Origin: a virus
Strand: one strand, 5' to 3'
DNA length: 64,000 nucleotides
Virus record (IMG/VR): IMGVR_UViG_3300032307_000539
Coordinates: 1-64,000 of that record
Part shown: in pieces, positions 1-7,479 of the stretch
Position numbering within the stretch: the first letter of the stretch is position 1
How the letters are laid out: each line of letters opens with the position of its first letter
Made by a program: the position numbers and the translations under genes
The notes under the pieces: model-generated
What the model was told of the DNA's origin: nothing
The model's input: only the letters and a program-made list of their open reading frames with translations
Databases searched by the model: none

Positions 1-24
1 GACAATAAAAATCACAAGTATTGT

Positions 25-270
25 ATGGACTTAAAGACGTTCAAGGAAAAGGTTCACGACTACGACAACAAGGCAGGCCAGCTTGTCTACGAGAAGTACG
101 CAAGACTTGTCGAATCAAGGGTAGACATCATTAATATGTTGGACCCGTCGGGAGGCCCCTATATGTGCGAAGGAATGGATATGGGGACTATAGGCAAGGA
201 GTTCAGAGGAATGAAGATAAAGGAGTTTAAACCACACCCTGATGGGTATAAAATTTTGATTGATGAGTAA
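25..270 (+). CDS. Hypothetical protein, 81 aa
   Basis: I do not recognise this protein. It is small and charged, with a helical N-terminal half and a short Gly/Pro segment (PSGGPYMCEG) in the middle. No membrane segment is visible. It opens a run of tightly packed plus-strand genes: the next start codon overlaps its stop, so it is probably co-translated with the two genes that follow. The upstream sequence lies mostly outside the window, so its promoter cannot be judged. Confidence 0.6.
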   Translation: MDLKTFKEKVHDYDNKAGQLVYEKYARLVESRVDIINMLDPSGGPYMCEGMDMGTIGKEFRGMKIKEFKPHPDGYKILIDE

Positions 271-454
271 TAAGATAGAAGACATAGAGGTAAAGTACGC
301 TGAGATTTTGGATTTTACATATCCTTTATTAAAGGTTAAATCTGTAGAGATTTACAGCAACAGAAAGTTAATCGAAAATATTCAAGGCATAGACGAGCTC
401 TCTATAAGTTACGTTGATAATGGAGAAAAACTTAAACTAATGATTAAGTTATGA
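263..454 (+). CDS. Hypothetical protein, 63 aa
   Basis: Function unknown. The ATG at 263 overlaps the stop of the preceding gene; a TTG at 260 is an alternative but the ATG is preferred. The alternating hydrophobic pattern in the second half suggests a small beta-rich fold. The stop overlaps the next gene in an ATGA arrangement, typical of translational coupling. Confidence 0.55.
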   Translation: MSNKIEDIEVKYAEILDFTYPLLKVKSVEIYSNRKLIENIQGIDELSISYVDNGEKLKLMIKL

Positions 455-654
455 CAGAACAGCAGAAGAGAGACCTTATATTTAAACTGTGGCTAAACAG
501 CGGGATGACAAAAACCGAGTTCGCCGTTCGATGTGGGTGGAAAAACAGCAGCAACTTCTGTGGTATGATTTCTGGTAGACACCGAGTGACTTACGAGCAC
601 TTAGAGAAGGCTTGTAAGGTTTTAGATATTAATTTTAAAGTAGAGATACAATGA
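451..654 (+). CDS. Small helix-turn-helix-like protein, 67 aa
   Basis: The centre (MTKTEFAVRCGWKNSSNFCG, about residues 19-38) has the spacing of an XRE-like helix-turn-helix: a helix, a short turn, then a recognition-helix-like segment with SS/N residues. C-terminal to it lies another helix (EHLEKACKVLDI). A role as a small DNA-binding regulator is inferred from this pattern alone. It overlaps both neighbours by ATGA junctions, so it belongs to the same transcript. Confidence 0.55.
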   Translation: MTEQQKRDLIFKLWLNSGMTKTEFAVRCGWKNSSNFCGMISGRHRVTYEHLEKACKVLDINFKVEIQ

Positions 655-824
655 TTTACACAAAACTATTCTGCACAGACACAGCGTGTCCGTCGAGGCA
701 AACCTGCGACAGAGCAACAACCCCAGAGAACACAAGAATAATCGAAACAACTTACAACAGAGAAGAAGATGCAATCAACTGCGACTACTACCAAGCAAAA
801 ACAGTCCCCACTACAGAGGATTAA
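651..824 (+). CDS. Small cysteine-containing protein, 57 aa
   Basis: The ATG overlaps the stop of the HTH-like gene (ATGA) and the frame stays open for 57 codons to TAA at 822-824. Four cysteines (FCTDTACPSRQTCDR near residues 7-21 and NCDYY near 43) could bind a metal or form a zinc-knuckle-like fold. I do not recognise the family. The coupled position and non-random cysteine spacing support a real gene. Confidence 0.5.
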   Translation: MIYTKLFCTDTACPSRQTCDRATTPENTRIIETTYNREEDAINCDYYQAKTVPTTED

Positions 825-831
825 TAGGGTG

Positions 832-918
832 ATGAAATACTACCTTGATAGAGGAGTGAACAAAGAAAAGGTTAATGATGTTTATAGAAGCATTATTAAC
901 GATAGAATGAAGCAGTAA
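832..918 (+). CDS. Possible micro-protein, 28 aa
   Basis: An ATG just after the previous stop begins a 28-codon frame (MKYYLDRGVNKEK and onward) ending in TAA. A GGGTG stretch precedes the start. It lies at the end of the operon before a terminator. It is too short to assign and may be chance. Confidence 0.25.
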   Translation: MKYYLDRGVNKEKVNDVYRSIINDRMKQ

Positions 919-939
919 GAATAAACTTACAAAACAATC

Positions 940-997
940 AAAAACCAAATATTACAGCTTTTTTCTGCCATTAAAAGTTGTTGTGTTTGGTTTTTTT
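940..997 (+). terminator. Intrinsic terminator with long loop
   Basis: AAAAACCAAA (940-949) pairs with TTTGGTTTTT (986-995), followed by more T residues. The loop is about 36 bases, longer than usual. It ends the small-gene operon and lies immediately before a promoter-like box. Confidence 0.5.
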
Positions 998-999
998 AT

Positions 1000-1007
1000 T
1001 AACTTTG
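1000..1007 (+). promoter_or_regulatory. Bacteroidota-type -7 box (TAACTTTG)
   Basis: TAACTTTG fits TAnnTTTG and lies 17 bases before the ATG of the MazG-like gene. TTG at 979-981 could serve as a -33 element. Confidence 0.5.
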
Positions 1008-1023
1008 AATAAAATTAAATTAA

Positions 1024-1467
1024 ATGAATCAACTAAGTTTTATTGAATTAAACCAGCTCATTTTAGATTGGGCAAGAGAAAGAGGACTTATAAGTAGAGA
1101 ATTTGCATTAAGGCAGACCGTTAAACTTATAGAGGAAATTGGAGAAACCGCATCGGCTATACTAAAGTCAGATGTCGACAAGCAAAAGGATGGCATTGGG
1201 GACATATATGTTGTTATTACCATACTATCTGCTCAAATCGGATTACCTTCATTCGTCCCAACAGGTGAAGCCACTGGCTTTAGGTCTCCAGAACACGAGA
1301 TTATTGGCATGATTACTAACACAAAGGATAACTTGTCGATGATTGTGAACCTTGAGAGATTGGCCAAGTCTTTAAACTTAGACTTGCTTGAGTGTGTTAA
1401 CTTAGCTTATAACGAAATAAAAGATAGAAAGGGGAGATTAGAAAATGGAACATTCATTAAAGAGTAA
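1024..1467 (+). CDS. MazG-like nucleotide pyrophosphohydrolase
   Basis: This 147-residue protein has the metal-binding pattern of the all-alpha NTP pyrophosphohydrolase (MazG/dUTPase-like) superfamily: EEIGE at residues 37-41 and KDGIGDI at 55-61, placing two acidic pairs on successive helices. Members hydrolyse (d)NTPs to NMP and pyrophosphate. In phages they are proposed to clean nucleotide pools or lower ppGpp. The length suits a single-domain phage MazG. It is the first gene after a promoter and overlaps the DnaA-like gene by 23 bases. Substrate cannot be read from sequence. Confidence 0.75.
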   Translation: MNQLSFIELNQLILDWARERGLISREFALRQTVKLIEEIGETASAILKSDVDKQKDGIGDIYVVITILSAQIGLPSFVPTGEATGFRSPEHEIIGMITNTKDNLSMIVNLERLAKSLNLDLLECVNLAYNEIKDRKGRLENGTFIKE

Positions 1468-2023
1468 CACCCCTACAATTGGGTCAATAAAAAAGAACTC
1501 TGTTCGAGCGCACTTGAATGTGGTTTTGAAAAAAGCAAATCAATTTTTCGAGGATGATTTATCTAGAAAAACCAGAACAAGACAAATGGCCTACTATAGG
1601 TATGTGTACTTCTATGTTGCGAAAAAAATGTTTGGAGACAAAATATCTTTGACAGATATAGGGCTTAGTGTAAATAAAGACCACGCAACTGTTATATATG
1701 GAATAAAAAAGGTTGAAAGCTCAAAGGTTTTTGACCCACAGTTGTACACTCTTTTAAGGTCTTTTTTAGAGTACTGCTCAAGCAAAGACGAAGAAAATAA
1801 AGACATCTTAGAATACGCTAGAAAGATGGATATTGAATCTCTTACAGAAGAGGTTTTGAGATTAAGAGCAAATCAATTATCGTTCCCAATACTTGCAGAA
1901 ATAAACAGTTTCTTGAACGAATGCGATAAAGAAACTAGGGAGTCACTATTATTAAAAATAAAAACAGTTTACGAATTAAATAAAAAAGTGTATGATGTCA
2001 GAAATAAAGTTACCGCAGGTTAA
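1445..2023 (+). CDS. Protein with DnaA domain IV-like DNA-binding region
   Basis: Residues about 42-92 resemble the C-terminal DNA-binding domain of bacterial DnaA: a basic helix (RTRQMAYYRYVYFYVAKK), then the signature IGLSVNKDHATVIYGIKKV (72-90), corresponding to the DnaA IG-x-DHaTV-x-Ai-ki motif. The AAA+ ATPase domain of DnaA is absent; the rest is a helical tail of about 100 residues. It could bind DnaA-box-like sites at the phage or host origin, or compete with host DnaA. The function is inferred; the domain match is clear by eye. The ATG at 1445 lies inside the MazG gene end. Confidence 0.7.
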   Translation: MEHSLKSNTPTIGSIKKNSVRAHLNVVLKKANQFFEDDLSRKTRTRQMAYYRYVYFYVAKKMFGDKISLTDIGLSVNKDHATVIYGIKKVESSKVFDPQLYTLLRSFLEYCSSKDEENKDILEYARKMDIESLTEEVLRLRANQLSFPILAEINSFLNECDKETRESLLLKIKTVYELNKKVYDVRNKVTAG

Positions 2024-2402
2024 AGAATTAACTCCAGAATTGAAAGATATTTACTTATCAGAAACAGAAAGATGTGGTCAATTCAAAAAAGAAGATGTTT
2101 CAGATACCGATTTGGTAGGCTCTCACTTCTCATTTGAATCTTCTTCTCAAGGAGAGGAGTTTTGGTTTCAAGTGTGGAACAGTTTAACTGGAAATCTATT
2201 GCTAGATTGTGATTCTGACACGATAATTGTTGCAGGGCCTAATACCACATTCCCAGCTATATCAAAAGAGAAAACAATAAAAGACATTGATAAAATGGTT
2301 TTATTTAAAGACGGAGATTTAAAAGAGGTTATTTTTGATATTTCTGAAGCAAAAATCGAAATTAACGATTCCGGGAAAACGTTGACCATAAACTTAAAAT
2401 AA
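1995..2402 (+). CDS. Hypothetical protein, 135 aa
   Basis: Not recognised. An acidic, probably beta-rich protein with alternating hydrophobic residues in its second half (KMVLFKDGDLKEVIFDI). The start overlaps the 3' end of the DnaA-like gene; ATG 1995 or ATG 1992 are both possible. It ends just before a promoter-like box for the nuclease gene. No membrane segment or cysteine cluster. Confidence 0.6.
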   Translation: MSEIKLPQVKELTPELKDIYLSETERCGQFKKEDVSDTDLVGSHFSFESSSQGEEFWFQVWNSLTGNLLLDCDSDTIIVAGPNTTFPAISKEKTIKDIDKMVLFKDGDLKEVIFDISEAKIEINDSGKTLTINLK

Positions 2403-2406
2403 TCAC

Positions 2407-2414
2407 TATCTTTG
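2407..2414 (+). promoter_or_regulatory. Bacteroidota-type -7 box (TATCTTTG)
   Basis: TATCTTTG lies only 12 bases before the ATG at 2427, so the transcript would have an extremely short leader or none. The bases right after the box (2414-2425) are the 12-mer GTGTTTTCATCG, found in three other noncoding places in this window. Confidence 0.5.
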
Positions 2415-2426
2415 TGTTTTCATCGT

Positions 2427-2864
2427 ATGAAGTACAATTCAAAAGCAAACACATATAAAGGTATTCGATTCAAGAGTCGATTAGAGACTTATATGTATAA
2501 ATTGTTTGAAGGAGCCGGCATAAAAGCCGAGTACGAAAAACACAAGTATGAAATATTAAAGCCCTTCTTCTTTCCTTTTGACTGCTATGAAAAATCAATC
2601 AGAGGGAAGGCTTTGGTTAATAAGGGAAATAAAAAGATACAGGGTATAGTTTATACTCCTGACTTCGTTATAGAAGACCAAAACACAACCTATATCGTAG
2701 AAACAAAAGGTATTGCAACTCCAGATTTTATGGTTAGGTTTAAGCTTTTCAAGAATTGGTGTTTGAGCCAAGGCAAAGATTTCGTGATATTTATGCCTAG
2801 AAACCAGACGCAGTGTAACGAAACGCTAGAAACAATACAACAAATGATAGAGGCCGCTAAATAA
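2427..2864 (+). CDS. DUF1064-like PD-(D/E)XK nuclease
   Basis: This 145-residue protein fits the DUF1064 family of phage nucleases related to Holliday-junction-type endonucleases. It begins MKYNSKANTYKGIRFKSRLE, with Glu20 on the first helix, continues to YTPDF (Asp79), then IVETKG (Glu92-Thr-Lys94). These form the PD-(D/E)XK catalytic set. The following KLF segment also matches family members. A role in resolving branched DNA or debris before packaging is inferred. ATG 2427 is chosen over an upstream TTG (2412) because a promoter box overlaps the latter. A strong terminator follows. Confidence 0.7.
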   Translation: MKYNSKANTYKGIRFKSRLETYMYKLFEGAGIKAEYEKHKYEILKPFFFPFDCYEKSIRGKALVNKGNKKIQGIVYTPDFVIEDQNTTYIVETKGIATPDFMVRFKLFKNWCLSQGKDFVIFMPRNQTQCNETLETIQQMIEAAK

Positions 2865-2878
2865 CGGCCTCTTTTTTT
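2849..2878 (+). terminator. Intrinsic terminator at convergent junction
   Basis: AGAGGCCG (2849-2856) and CGGCCTCT (2865-2872) form a perfect 8-bp stem followed by TTTTTTT. It ends the nuclease transcript and abuts the end of the minus-strand virion operon. Confidence 0.85.
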
Positions 2879-5800
2879 ACTTCCTATACTCAGCTTCTAT
2901 GAATTGAACAAATCTAAACAAAGACTCTTTATCATTTGAGTAAATAATATCTTCATTCAATCTCTGAGTAAGAAATTCCAAATCAGAATCGCCCTTCTTG
3001 TAGCTCTCTATAAGCTCGTTAACATCCTTGCTTATATCTACAACTGGAGGAGGATTCTTTTTGTACTTCTCTATTTCTTTTCTAACATAAGCCAAATCCT
3101 CCATAGACATTTTTGCTTCTGACGATATAGCGTTTAATGTTTCTTTTCTCCAATACCTTTTAGCGGACTCAGGCATATTAGAGTCTAAAACCTCATTGAT
3201 AAAGTTGTGGTTGTATTTTGTGTACAAAGCCACTTGCACACTATTATTTTTAACATCAAAGATATTCTTGAGCTTTTCCTTTGCTTCGGCTTGTTTTTTT
3301 CGCAACTCTTCTTTAGAGTAATTCTCACTACCTTTATAGTCAAGCCAAAACATATCAAATACAATATTATTCATTGCCCTGTCTTCTTTTTCTGCAAAAA
3401 CCCTATTTTGTCTTTCAGAAAGATTTACACCCTTCTCTCTTAGATATTCTTTATTATAAATAACGTTGTTCTTAAAGTCATTTATACCGAAAGATATATT
3501 TCTTCCAAGAGGAGTAAGACCAATTGAGGCTAAGGCATCAGCTATTTTTCCGGCTCTACTTAACGTTTCGTTTTTATTTGTAGATAATGAGCCAGTATCT
3601 TCTTTTTTCTTTTCCGGTGTTACGGCCTTAAATACCTTTTCACCACCCTTTACCGCTATGTCCATCACTGGTATATTCGGGGTGTAGTCTCCTTCTTTCT
3701 TCTCAGAGAAAGCCACGTTATAACCTATATTCTTTTTTTGAGAACCACCAAATCTAGGCTCGTATTTCCCTGAATAAGTAATATCTTCTCCATACTGCTT
3801 ATTGGCCTCTTCAATAGCCGAGGTTATAATCTCTCTAGAAACAGAGCCTCTTCCTTGTGTTGCTGTTTGTATAAGGGCGTCAATAATTATTCTTCTTTCT
3901 TTGTATATTTTATCTTCCTCCGTTTCGTCTATTCTAGAAGTACCTTCTAGTAAGTTAGCATCTCCTTTATCATCATCGCCGGCTAACGCAGTAGCTATGG
4001 CCCCGCCTATTGGCGCTAACAACAACAATTTTGTTGCTCTAATAACCTCCCCGTAAACTAAGTTTGAAGCTAATTTAACAGAAGCTGTCTTAACACCATC
4101 TATATTTCCCCTCCTGAAGGCGTCCTCAACAGCATTACCCTGAGCTAGATTGAACGAATTAAAAAACTGGTTTGCCATTCTCCATATATTATAACCAGCG
4201 CTATCTTTTGGAGACCTTCTTAGTTTTTCAGGTAAATTAAACGGGTTTTTTGTCCCAACAGTCTTTGATAGATTTGTGTCGGCATATAGTGATGATTCGT
4301 ATATCGCATCTCTATGTTTGTCCAAGTATTCAACATCTCCCTTTTCAATAGCTTTATAATCTGGCTTTTCACCTGTAATTTCCAAAAACTTAGCATCGAA
4401 AGAACCGTAAAATAACGGTATGGCCACAGCTACATCTGGATTATTAATCATTATTCTATTGAACTCCTGTAAGTAATCGTAATACTGACCAGTTGTCTTT
4501 TTGTTTAAAAACCTAATATTTTCAATCATTTTAGACTTTATCTCACTAGGTCTTTTGCTTCTTTTTCCTGAGCCTAAAACCTCTGCGCCTTGTAGTATTT
4601 TACTCTCATTTGCTATACGAGAACCCTGTTGAGTTCCTATGTTTTCAATTACAGATGCGTGATTTACTTCGTTTGAAAGTATGTTTTTATACACGGCAAT
4701 TCCTCTTATAAGTTCTTGAGGGTTTTCCATTGCATTCACGACATTGGAAAACATATCTGCAAAAATCTTGTCAATACCAATTAGTTTCGTGCTTGTAGCC
4801 AATGTAGAGGCCGCGTCAAGAACCTCATCAGCAACGCTTTTCTTCATTAAACTTATACCAACAGTGGTCTCAAGTGCATTCTCGTAATCATTTTCAATTA
4901 CAGTCAACACCTCTAATCTTTTGTTTTTTTCCGACTGACTCATGCTGCTTTCCAAAATTCCTTTTCTTACAGCCGACAGTGTTTTTGCGACAGTTTTGCT
5001 TTCAGAGTTTAACTTCAACAAGGACAACTCTCTTGCATTCATTTCGTAAACCCCAACAATGTCTTTTAAGTTCAAAACAAGTGAAGGCCCTGTTGCCCCA
5101 GCTTTCTCTTTCACAGAAGAAGCAACTGCTGATGGTCGACCTAAAAAGCTGCTTTTTATGTCTTCAAAAGTGTCTCCTCCTATTCTAGTTAGTCTTATTG
5201 GAAAATACGACTCATTGGCTACGAATGGAGTTCCTTGTTGAAAGAAAGCATTCTCCTGAGCTAATGGGTTTGTTTCGTTTCTCGAATCATCAAGATTTTT
5301 TATTATGGACTTTTCTGCTTCTGTTAAAGCTATGTTTTCACCTCTTTCAGTAGCTGCTTCAGCTTCAGATATAAGCTCCTTTAAAATATTGATTTCCGCC
5401 TCGTTGTATATATCTTGTTTGGTTGGGTCGTTTAACACATCTCTAAAATATTGCGAAGCAGACCTAGCGTTTTTCATTCCAGCCAAGTGCATTCTTTGGA
5501 CAAGAAATACTCCTAATCTTAAATTTGTTTTTATGATTTCGTTATCCTTACCTCCAGATATTTTTGATATTTCTTTCAAGGCTCCGTCAAAATAATCTCT
5601 CTGAAGTCTGTCTACAAATGTACTAGCTTCTCCAACAACACTTCCTGAGCGACCGTATACAGACTCATACAGAGGTCTTTCATTTTTACCTAAGTTTTTA
5701 AAGAATAAAGAATCCTTTGCAAAACCAAAGGACCCCCTTACTTTTTCTTTAATAGTAGATGTTTTTGTGCCAGCGATATTTTTAATTATCGACTTGGCTC

Positions 5801-6986
5801 TTGAAAAATAACCAGTAAAGTTTACTGCAAATTTATCTCCAAAAACTGCCTCTAGTTTTTTTGACCGGTTAAATGCGTCTATATCAACTTTAAAAGACTC
5901 TAAAGTTCTCGACTGATAACCCATCTCCATCATAGATAAGGTGTTCAATAAATTTTCTGCCTTTGACTTACCTAATGTCGATAGATATTCTGGAGTTAAA
6001 CCGCTTAATACTTGGTCAAGCCTTTCTCTGGTGGCTTTGTCGAATAGTTGGCTAAAATTAGCTCTATTACTCTCTAATGAAGAAGAAACGTCATTTATCT
6101 CTTTTAATGTTTCTGCGGAATCCCAAGGTTCTTTTTCTATCTCTAAAATCTCCTTTAAAGATTGAAATCTCTCTTGGTTTTCGATAATAAAGTCCCTTTC
6201 TGCGTTTGTTATAATTCCAGACTCATTCATTGCTATAGCAACATCAAGTAAGTCGTTTCTATTAATCAAATCGGAAGAGCCGGGAGATTCAGAGAACTCC
6301 CTTATTTTTTCAGATAAATAAGTTATGTTTTCTCTGCGTTTAAATATAACGTCCGACATCATTTTTGCTTCTTGAGAGGCCTGACTTGCAGTTGTTTTTT
6401 CAGAAAGAACCCTCCCAAGCAAAGATTCATAACCGCTAATTTCAGAGGCTGGTATTTCTTCTACAGGTATAGACAGTAATCTTGAAAAATCTGTAAAACT
6501 ACCCTCTTCTTTTACTAATTTTCCACTTTTTAATTTTTCAGATAAAGCTTTTCTTTTATTGTTTAGCTCTTTTTGCTTTCTTTCGTAATCTTTGATGGTA
6601 ACAGTCTTGTCTAAAAGGTCAACGAACTTTTCGATAGCAATATTTTTGTTGGAGGCTCTCTCTATATTTAAAGCAGCCTTTGTTAGTGACCTTACGCTAG
6701 AACTATTGTATGTTCCGGAGCGAACAGCCTCGTTTAGCATATTGATTAAAAAACCAACTCTTTCCTTCATGTCGGATTTTTTTTCTACAGCAGAACGCTT
6801 TACTTCTTCTAATGCTTTACCAACAGCATCATTTTGGTCTTGAATAGATTTAGCATCAATCATTTCCTTTAAGGAAGATGCATCTATAACACCGTTTTTT
6901 AGAGCCTCTATTAACTCAGCTTCGCTTTTAAAGTTATGTGTTACTCCGTCTTTGTCTGTGTATGTAAAGCCACAAGGATTAGCCAT
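2877..6986 (-). CDS. Large internal virion/cargo protein, 1369 aa
   Basis: This very long protein closes the minus-strand virion operon. The start is taken at MANPCGFTYTDKDG (6984-6986), one base beyond the ferritin-like gene's stop; the frame runs open upstream but would overlap that gene. It is mostly helical and charged, with coiled-coil-like stretches over the first two thirds. A short hydrophobic segment (LLLLAPIGGAIATALAG) lies near residue 990, and the C-terminal region is Lys/Asp/Glu-rich. Size, position after the tail genes and architecture resemble ejected internal or cargo proteins of podoviruses and crAss-like phages, which are packaged in the head and injected with DNA. I see no enzymatic motif. 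Related 'large polyvalent' proteins are an alternative description. Confidence 0.65.
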   Translation of the reverse strand: MANPCGFTYTDKDGVTHNFKSEAELIEALKNGVIDASSLKEMIDAKSIQDQNDAVGKALEEVKRSAVEKKSDMKERVGFLINMLNEAVRSGTYNSSSVRSLTKAALNIERASNKNIAIEKFVDLLDKTVTIKDYERKQKELNNKRKALSEKLKSGKLVKEEGSFTDFSRLLSIPVEEIPASEISGYESLLGRVLSEKTTASQASQEAKMMSDVIFKRRENITYLSEKIREFSESPGSSDLINRNDLLDVAIAMNESGIITNAERDFIIENQERFQSLKEILEIEKEPWDSAETLKEINDVSSSLESNRANFSQLFDKATRERLDQVLSGLTPEYLSTLGKSKAENLLNTLSMMEMGYQSRTLESFKVDIDAFNRSKKLEAVFGDKFAVNFTGYFSRAKSIIKNIAGTKTSTIKEKVRGSFGFAKDSLFFKNLGKNERPLYESVYGRSGSVVGEASTFVDRLQRDYFDGALKEISKISGGKDNEIIKTNLRLGVFLVQRMHLAGMKNARSASQYFRDVLNDPTKQDIYNEAEINILKELISEAEAATERGENIALTEAEKSIIKNLDDSRNETNPLAQENAFFQQGTPFVANESYFPIRLTRIGGDTFEDIKSSFLGRPSAVASSVKEKAGATGPSLVLNLKDIVGVYEMNARELSLLKLNSESKTVAKTLSAVRKGILESSMSQSEKNKRLEVLTVIENDYENALETTVGISLMKKSVADEVLDAASTLATSTKLIGIDKIFADMFSNVVNAMENPQELIRGIAVYKNILSNEVNHASVIENIGTQQGSRIANESKILQGAEVLGSGKRSKRPSEIKSKMIENIRFLNKKTTGQYYDYLQEFNRIMINNPDVAVAIPLFYGSFDAKFLEITGEKPDYKAIEKGDVEYLDKHRDAIYESSLYADTNLSKTVGTKNPFNLPEKLRRSPKDSAGYNIWRMANQFFNSFNLAQGNAVEDAFRRGNIDGVKTASVKLASNLVYGEVIRATKLLLLAPIGGAIATALAGDDDKGDANLLEGTSRIDETEEDKIYKERRIIIDALIQTATQGRGSVSREIITSAIEEANKQYGEDITYSGKYEPRFGGSQKKNIGYNVAFSEKKEGDYTPNIPVMDIAVKGGEKVFKAVTPEKKKEDTGSLSTNKNETLSRAGKIADALASIGLTPLGRNISFGINDFKNNVIYNKEYLREKGVNLSERQNRVFAEKEDRAMNNIVFDMFWLDYKGSENYSKEELRKKQAEAKEKLKNIFDVKNNSVQVALYTKYNHNFINEVLDSNMPESAKRYWRKETLNAISSEAKMSMEDLAYVRKEIEKYKKNPPPVVDISKDVNELIESYKKGDSDLEFLTQRLNEDIIYSNDKESLFRFVQFIEAEYRK

Positions 6987-6987
6987 A

Positions 6988-7479
6988 TTAGAATAATTTT
7001 TTCTCCAACAATAACATTGTGAATTTATCAGAAGGATTAACTCCTTCAAGCTTTCCAAGCATATCGCTATATGTAATAACGGCGTCTTTTTGAGCCTCCC
7101 TAAAGAACTGTAAGAAGTCAAACGTGCAGACATCTCCAATATCCATCAGCTCTTTTGAACACTCATTGTATAAGCTATAAAGCTCATATTCCGTGTCATA
7201 AACAGTTTGTATTAGCTCTGATAAATTATTGTAATTAAGTTTTGAAGGGAACTCGACAGCAACGCTTGGGTCTACATTCCAATCTATCAGATAGTCTTGA
7301 ATCTTTCTAGCGTGACCTAGTTCCTCGTCACTTTCTTTTATGAAAAAATCTCTTGCTAAGTCAAATCCGTTGTCTCTACACCAATTACTTGCTGCTTGAT
7401 ACGTGTAGTGATGCAAATACTCTTTTGAAATCTTTTTTGTTAGGATTTCTATAGTTTTAGGGTTGAGTGTTTTTAACAT
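6988..7479 (-). CDS. Ferritin-like protein with ferroxidase residues
   Basis: This 163-residue protein aligns by eye with bacterial non-haem ferritin (FtnA type). Shared blocks are E20...YQAASNWC (FtnA ...SAWC), EELGHARKIQDYL (FtnA EEMTHMQRLFDYL), Glu97 in helix C, and TFDFLQFF..AQK (FtnA TFNFLQWY..EQH). The di-iron ligands corresponding to E17, E50, H53, E94 and Q127 are present as E20, E53, H56, E97 and Q130. The residue matching FtnA E130 is Ala133, so the third iron site looks altered. Family members oxidise and store Fe(II) in 24-mer shells. Here the gene lies between two giant virion genes, overlapping the upstream one by 7 bases and one base from the next. It may therefore be a virion component or be made late. 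No signal peptide. Confidence 0.75.
   Translation of the reverse strand: MLKTLNPKTIEILTKKISKEYLHHYTYQAASNWCRDNGFDLARDFFIKESDEELGHARKIQDYLIDWNVDPSVAVEFPSKLNYNNLSELIQTVYDTEYELYSLYNECSKELMDIGDVCTFDFLQFFREAQKDAVITYSDMLGKLEGVNPSDKFTMLLLEKKLF

Noticed and set aside
6987-7139. Extension of the 1369-residue protein upstream of MANPCG
   Set aside because: It would overlap most of the 3' half of the ferritin-like gene; the ATG one base after that gene's stop is the natural start.
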